NCBI RefSeq assembly: GCF_000151315.2 | Contig: NW_011887298.1 | Location: 998,530 to 1,062,529, forward strand | Length of the DNA: 64,000 nucleotides | Direction: 5' to 3' | Source of the DNA: Capsaspora owczarzaki ATCC 30864 | Lineage: Eukaryota; Opisthokonta; Filasterea | Shown: piece by piece, positions 59,372 through 64,000 of the stretch | Layout: each line of letters opens with the position of its first letter | How positions within the stretch are numbered: the first letter of the stretch is position 1 | Position numbers and translations under genes: made by a program | The notes under the pieces: model-generated | The model's database searches: none | What the model saw: the letters and a program-made list of their open reading frames with translations, nothing else | What the model was told of the DNA's origin: nothing

Positions 59372-62300
59372 TTACATCAGACGACGCTTCAGCTCTAGCT
59401 GCCCAATCTGCTGCAAATGCACTTCGGTGGGACCGTCGGCAAACTTGAGAACACGACTCCACGCGTACATTTGCGCAAGTGGAATGTCGTTGCTCAGACC
59501 CATAGCGCCGAACGCTTGCATGGCGCGATCAATGACGCGGAGCGCCATTTCGGGCGCAGCAACCTTGATCATGCCAATCTCCATCTTGGCGCCCTTGTTG
59601 CCGACCGTGTCCATCGCATGTGCAGCCTGAAGCGTCAGCAAACGTGCCTGGTCAATGTCGATGCGCGACTGAGCAATGCCATGCACAATCGAGTTGAACG
59701 CTGCGAGTGGCTGGTCGCCAATTTTGCGAGACAGCACGCGCTGCTTCATCAAGTCAAGACAGCGCTCGGCGTGGCCGATCAGTCGCATGCAGTGGTGGAT
59801 GCGACCGGGACCCAGTCTGCCCTGTGCAATCTCAAACCCACGACCCTCGCCAAGGAGCAAATTGGACGCCGGCACACGCACGTTCGTAAACGTCATTTCA
59901 GCATGGCCGTGCGGCGAATCGTCATATCCAAACACGGTCAAAGGGCGCTTGATGACCACACCAGGCGTGTCCATTGGCACGAGGATCATGCTGTGGCGGC
60001 TGTGTCGAGGTTGGGTGCCATTAATGTCGCTTTTGCCCAAGACGATGGCGATTGAGCACCGCGGATCCAATGCGCCTGCTCGTGCGGGGAAAGTAAAAGC
60101 GATGGAAGCAAAACAGTGGCGAAAATGCAATGGGCGGAGCAGGTTTGAAAAGTTAAAAACACAAACCAAAACAAAACGCCCAATCAAGTGTCCTTTGACT
60201 CACCTGAAATCCACCACTTGTGACCATTCACAACGTAATCAGAGCCATCGCGAACAATAGTAGTGCCAATGTTTGTCGCATCGGAAGAGGCCACGTTGGG
60301 CTCGGTCATGGCAAAACACGAGCGAATCGTTCCAGCAAGCAACGGTTGCAGCCAGCGACTCTGCTGCTCTGGAGTACCGTAGCGGATTAACACCTCCATG
60401 TTGCCAGTGTCCGGAGCGGAGCAATTGAAGATTTCGGGAGCAAAGAGCGACCGACCCATCACTTCGCACAGGTGCGCGTACTCAAAGTTGGACAACCCTG
60501 CCCCAAACTTTCCCAGAGGATCCGCCTCGCGAGGAATGAACAAGTTCCACAAGCCGCGTTCCCGAGCTGCCGCTTTCAGCTCTTGCATCTGATGAAGTAC
60601 AGTCCAGCGCTTGTCGGAGAACTGGTGCTTGGCAGTGGCGCTTTCACAGGGGAAGACAAATTCGTTCATGAAATCGAGAAGCTTGGCACGCAATGGCTGA
60701 ACGGACGCAGGAACTCCAACAAGAGACGGAACACCCACGTGAGAAGAAGCGGCGGACTTGGAGTGTTCACTGGCTGCGGCCGGTTCAGACTGTGCACGAT
60801 GAGGTGCGGTCGCGGCACGATGCGCGGTCGCACTCTGCCAGCCCAGATTGGCACCAACCATGGCCGCACTGCCAACCGCAAGAGCATTCTGGGAGCTCGC
60901 ATTCCCGCCGACAGCGCGCTTGTGGACTCCTTGCAGAATGGAAGCAACGCGAAACCATGCGAACGCCATGTAAAAGTTCCAGTGCCGAAGCAGGTGCTCT
61001 GTCTGCGATGCATCAAGCGCCCGGTTGCGGCAGTAAAGCTTGACATAGTCCTGCTCAGTTGGAATCCCCTGGTTGGCAAAGTCGCTGCTGCGTGCAACGA
61101 GTTCTTTCATCCCAATGACGCCGGGAAACGTCTCGGGCAGGTGGTATGGTAAGCAATTGTAGGCAAGATCAGAAATGGTATCACCAAGCGTGGACAGCTC
61201 CCAGTCCAGCACGGCCAGCACCTGGGGCTTTGTGGGGTGCAGAATGAGATTGTCCAGTCTGCCATTAGCAACAAGTGAGTTGAATTCCGTGCCTGTTTTC
61301 ACTCCCGCAAACACGTTGCAAATCATCAGCCTTTCCCCTTCCCCTTCCCCTCCCTCCCCCAACATTACCGAAAGTCGCCATGCACAACGCCGGCTGGCAC
61401 GACGGTCGAGGGAATGTTGGCAGGCAGCCAATCCGCCAACCGCAGCATGGTTTCGTTTGGTTTGTCCACAATCGAGGCTTGATACTGCTTGGTCCACCGC
61501 GCAATCTGTCGCTCGTAGTAGTTTTCGGTCGGTCCATACCCTTGCAAGATGTCGTGTTGGTCCACGTTGACCGAGTGCAAGCGAGCCAAAATGCGATTCA
61601 TTTCGGCGTAGATTTCTCGGCGTTCTTGAGCCGTAGACACTTCTGGTAGCTTCGGATCCTTGAAGATGCGGCCGTTGACCAGCTCTACAAGCTGTGGGAT
61701 GAGTCAAAATGTTGTCATTCATCCAGACATGGCAAGCATCAATGAGGCGTTTGCACAATCCCAAAAACAAAAAGTTATAACATCCATTCCCAATTGCTCC
61801 CAACCCACTCCAACACAAGCGCAACACCACGCTAATGCAAGCAGCAAGAACTTACATAAAAGCTGGTGCCAATCACGCGCTGGTCCTGGCAGAGCAAGAG
61901 CGGTTTGGCAACCGGCATGTTGCTTTGCGCAAGGCCGAGAGTCACCCGGAATTCTCGGTCAAGCCGGTGTGCCGATGGCAAAAGCTTGCCCGGCGGTTGT
62001 TTGCGCAGCACAAACTGCCGAGACTCTGCGCTTGTTGAGGACGAGGGGTTGCTGACAATCAGAAGGAAGGTCGGGTTGGACTGGCCGTGAGCAAACTGCC
62101 GCACCTCGATGGCCGATTCCGGTGTAAGACCAATGCTCTGCAGGAATGCATCACCCGAATGGTGGTTCAGCACGGTGACTGTGTCCAGACTTGCAATCTG
62201 CGACCAATCCAATTTGCGATGATCCTGGTGCGCCAGGACGAGATTTGGCGTGGCAATATCCAGTGTCTGTCCTGCAGTCCCGGTAGAATGGACTCTGGGG

Positions 62301-62548
62301 CCCATTGTAGAAACACTCGCATCGGCAGATGAGGCGGATTGGCTGGCAGCGAGTCCCAGCAGGAACGCCTTGAGGCGGTCAACGTCAAATTGGTGCCCGG
62401 GTCGGATTGGCGTCGTCCCGCTCTTGGAGCTGCTCACGCCGGCCATCGCAGTGAAAACGGTGCGTGTAGCCATGGCTTGATGTCTGAGTGCACGGGCGCG
62501 CACGGAGGCCACACATGATGGGAGCAAGATTGCAGCAGAGCGGAACAT
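59372..62548 (-). CDS. ACAD11: ACAD10/11-type fusion of APH-like kinase and acyl-CoA dehydrogenase
   Basis: Four exons on the minus strand, 62548-61856, 61691-61369, 61258-60204 and 60075-59372, encode 924 residues. The N-terminal kinase-like domain has [15 protein letters not shown], the lysine strand [10 protein letters not shown], catalytic [15 protein letters not shown] (split by intron 2) and [11 protein letters not shown]. The dehydrogenase domain then has [44 protein letters not shown] and a C-terminal [20 protein letters not shown]. Human ACAD10/11 use the kinase part to phosphorylate 4-hydroxyacyl-CoA and the dehydrogenase part to remove phosphate and reform the enoyl product. The start [20 protein letters not shown] looks like a mitochondrial presequence, and the C-terminus RRLM is not a peroxisomal signal. 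Confidence 0.95.
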
Positions 62549-62853
62549 GATTCGGCGTGGTGCTGCGGAATGACTGCGTTAGACGCCCAATATCAAGATT
62601 AGGCCCCAAATGATATTCAATGCTGGAGGTTGAGTGAGTGCGATCGCGTTGACAATTTCGGGGGGAAAACGCGATCTGAAGTCCTGTGGCTGCTCTGTTG
62701 CTCTTCAACCCTGAGCAAATCCCGATTGTCGACCATCTGTGCCTTCGTGACTTTTTGTACTCGAAATACAGTACATGCTACGACATCTAGATCTGAGATG
62801 ACAATATTATTGCTTCCATTTCCAGTCTTCTTATTCTTTTGTGTTTGTGTGCG
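62549..62853. promoter_or_regulatory. Divergent upstream region, ACAD11-like / PH-domain gene
   Basis: 305 nt between two outward-facing ATGs; no recognised element. Confidence 0.35.
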
Positions 62854-63014
62854 ATGAGCGACCAGCAGGTGAGCCAGGACACCCGAGCACTTTGAATCCC
62901 CCCCCCTTCAAAAGAACCATCGCAGCGACGCCGATCTCGAAGCAACAGAACAGAGCGAGATCGGCAGAGCAATGCAAAGTGGGGGATCAGACAGCAGAGA
63001 ATGCAAATCCCAGC

Positions 63015-63059
<45 letters not shown>

Positions 63060-64000
63060 GCATTGCTTGCTGATCTTCCAAAGCTGATTCCACTCACTCT
63101 TTGTTGCAAACACTGTTGAAACACCCTGACGACTCACACAGACGACGAAGGGCGTCGCTGCTGCCCAGGCCGGAGCACCGCTGGGACCGCGCGGGTTTCT
63201 GTTCAAGCAAGGCGAGATCAACCGCGGCTGGAAGCGAAGGTACTTTGCAATGGGCCAGTTTGACCGCCTGTGCTACTTTCGCTCTGGTCCAGCGTCGTCA
63301 TCAGCGACGACCAGCAGCACTAGTAGCAGTAGTGGTAGTAGCAGTAGTAGTAGTAGTAGTGCTACTACGACTGGCGGTGGATTGAGTGCTGGTGCTGCGG
63401 GTGCCGCCGTCACTGAGGTCGCTGCAGACGTCATTGGCCATGTCGCGCTGCTCGACGCTCAGTCCATCCACTCGGCAATCCCGCCACATCCGCCAAAGAA
63501 GCACATGGTCAATTGTGCATTCGACATCCAGACATCCACTCGCACCTGGCACTTCATCACAGAGGTAAAAACGAACAGCGCAGCCATTTTGGCATTGTTC
63601 AGGAAGAAGGAATTTGCTCACTCAGGGCGACTCATCGCTGGCTCTCGTCTGGCTCTGCTCATCGTTGGTGTGTACAGACGAGCGAGGAGGTAGACCGCTG
63701 GGTCAAGGAGCTGCAGGCCGTTCGTGCTTACTGGCTCAAGCAGATCGAGCTGGGCAACGTTACCGCGGAAGAGTTGGGTGCCGAGCCGGCTGAGGAAGAC
63801 AAGCCCGAGGTCCACAAGGTCTGTACCATGACTCTTTTGCTGTCACTCGAGTCTTGGCATTTGGAAGAGAGTTCGATGTTGGTGACAAAGGGGGGGGGAA
63901 AAAAAGTGGCTGACCGATCTCGTTTGTCCCCAAAAATTCTGCAGACTGGATTGCACCTGCCATTCCTCAAGAGCAAGAAGAAGCAAGCCGCGGCAGCTGC
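62854..64000 (+). CDS. PH-domain protein (3' partial)
   Basis: Exons 62854-62868 (only MSDQQ), 63142-63564, 63678-63818 and 63945 to the window end. A pleckstrin-homology domain starts GPRGFLFKQGEINRGWKRRY then FAMGQFDRLCYF. It is interrupted by a Ser/Thr/Gly-rich loop of about 50 residues coded by AGT/AGC/ACT repeats. It resumes with HVALLDAQSIHSAI and CAFDIQTSTRTWHFITE and ends with the invariant-Trp helix SEEVDRWVKELQAVRAYW. PH domains bind phosphoinositides or proteins. What follows the domain is cut off, so the full architecture is unknown. Intron 1 contains a 41-nt A-run. Confidence 0.85.
63016..63056 (+). repeat. Poly(A) tract, 41 nt, in intron 1 of the PH-domain gene
   Basis: An unbroken run of 41 A on the sense strand of the intron. 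It is not a polypyrimidine tract for this gene's orientation. Confidence 0.98.

Overview
The window looks like nuclear DNA of a unicellular relative of animals. Most protein genes are cut by short spliceosomal introns of about 60-270 nt with GT-AG ends. The genes are tightly packed, and nearly every protein is recognisable as an ortholog of an animal or opisthokont gene. A receptor tyrosine kinase with a one-off ectodomain next to a retained fungal-type bifunctional histidine-biosynthesis gene points to a filasterean such as Capsaspora owczarzaki. The species is an inference from gene content; only the eukaryotic, holozoan-like character is read directly. Long A/T homopolymers fill many introns and intergenic gaps. 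There is one 100-N assembly gap (48578-48677).

Layout. 1-4328: a BRWD/PHIP-type WD40-bromodomain protein, cut at its 5' end by the window edge. 4669-11344: ELL elongation factor, a BSD-domain protein (BSDC1-like) and the proteasome assembly chaperone PSMG1. 11739-17636: a lysosomal acid lipase, a TRA2-type splicing factor with a 10-nt microexon, a small prefoldin-like ASDURF homolog and the mitochondrial ATP synthase delta subunit. 18478-24979: carnosine N-methyltransferase, bifunctional HIS7 and an OLD-type ATPase-TOPRIM protein. 25260-37451: a GH27 alpha-galactosidase/NAGA, the TLS1/C9orf78 homolog, SMARCD (BAF60) and GON4L. 38001-47405: a RAB8-like GTPase, an ABCG half transporter and a receptor tyrosine kinase with a beta-helix ectodomain. 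48800-55002: a tetraspanin that runs into the gap region, SAP30BP, TRAPPC3 and an orphan AAA/STAND-like ATPase. 56098-64000: PGS1, a tRNA-Gly(GCC), an ACAD10/11-type kinase-dehydrogenase fusion and a PH-domain gene cut by the window end.

The genes do not form one pathway. They are mostly arranged as head-to-head pairs sharing 0.2-0.45 kb of upstream DNA (BSDC1-like/PSMG1, TRA2/ASDURF-like, OLD-like/NAGA, SMARCD/GON4L, tetraspanin/SAP30BP, ACAD11-like/PH) and tail-to-tail pairs. The closest tails are TLS1 and SMARCD, whose stop codons are 16 nt apart. Chromatin and transcription factors are frequent (BRWD, ELL, SMARCD, GON4L, TLS1, SAP30BP).

The points most worth a second look are the frame-critical TRA2 microexon, the OLD-family protein in a eukaryote, the receptor kinase ectodomain, the ASDURF homolog as a free-standing gene, the GC-AG introns in the galactosidase gene, and the histidine-rich tail on the histidine-derivative methyltransferase. 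Exon coordinates below were derived by hand from splice motifs, reading phase and recalled family alignments; no search was run.
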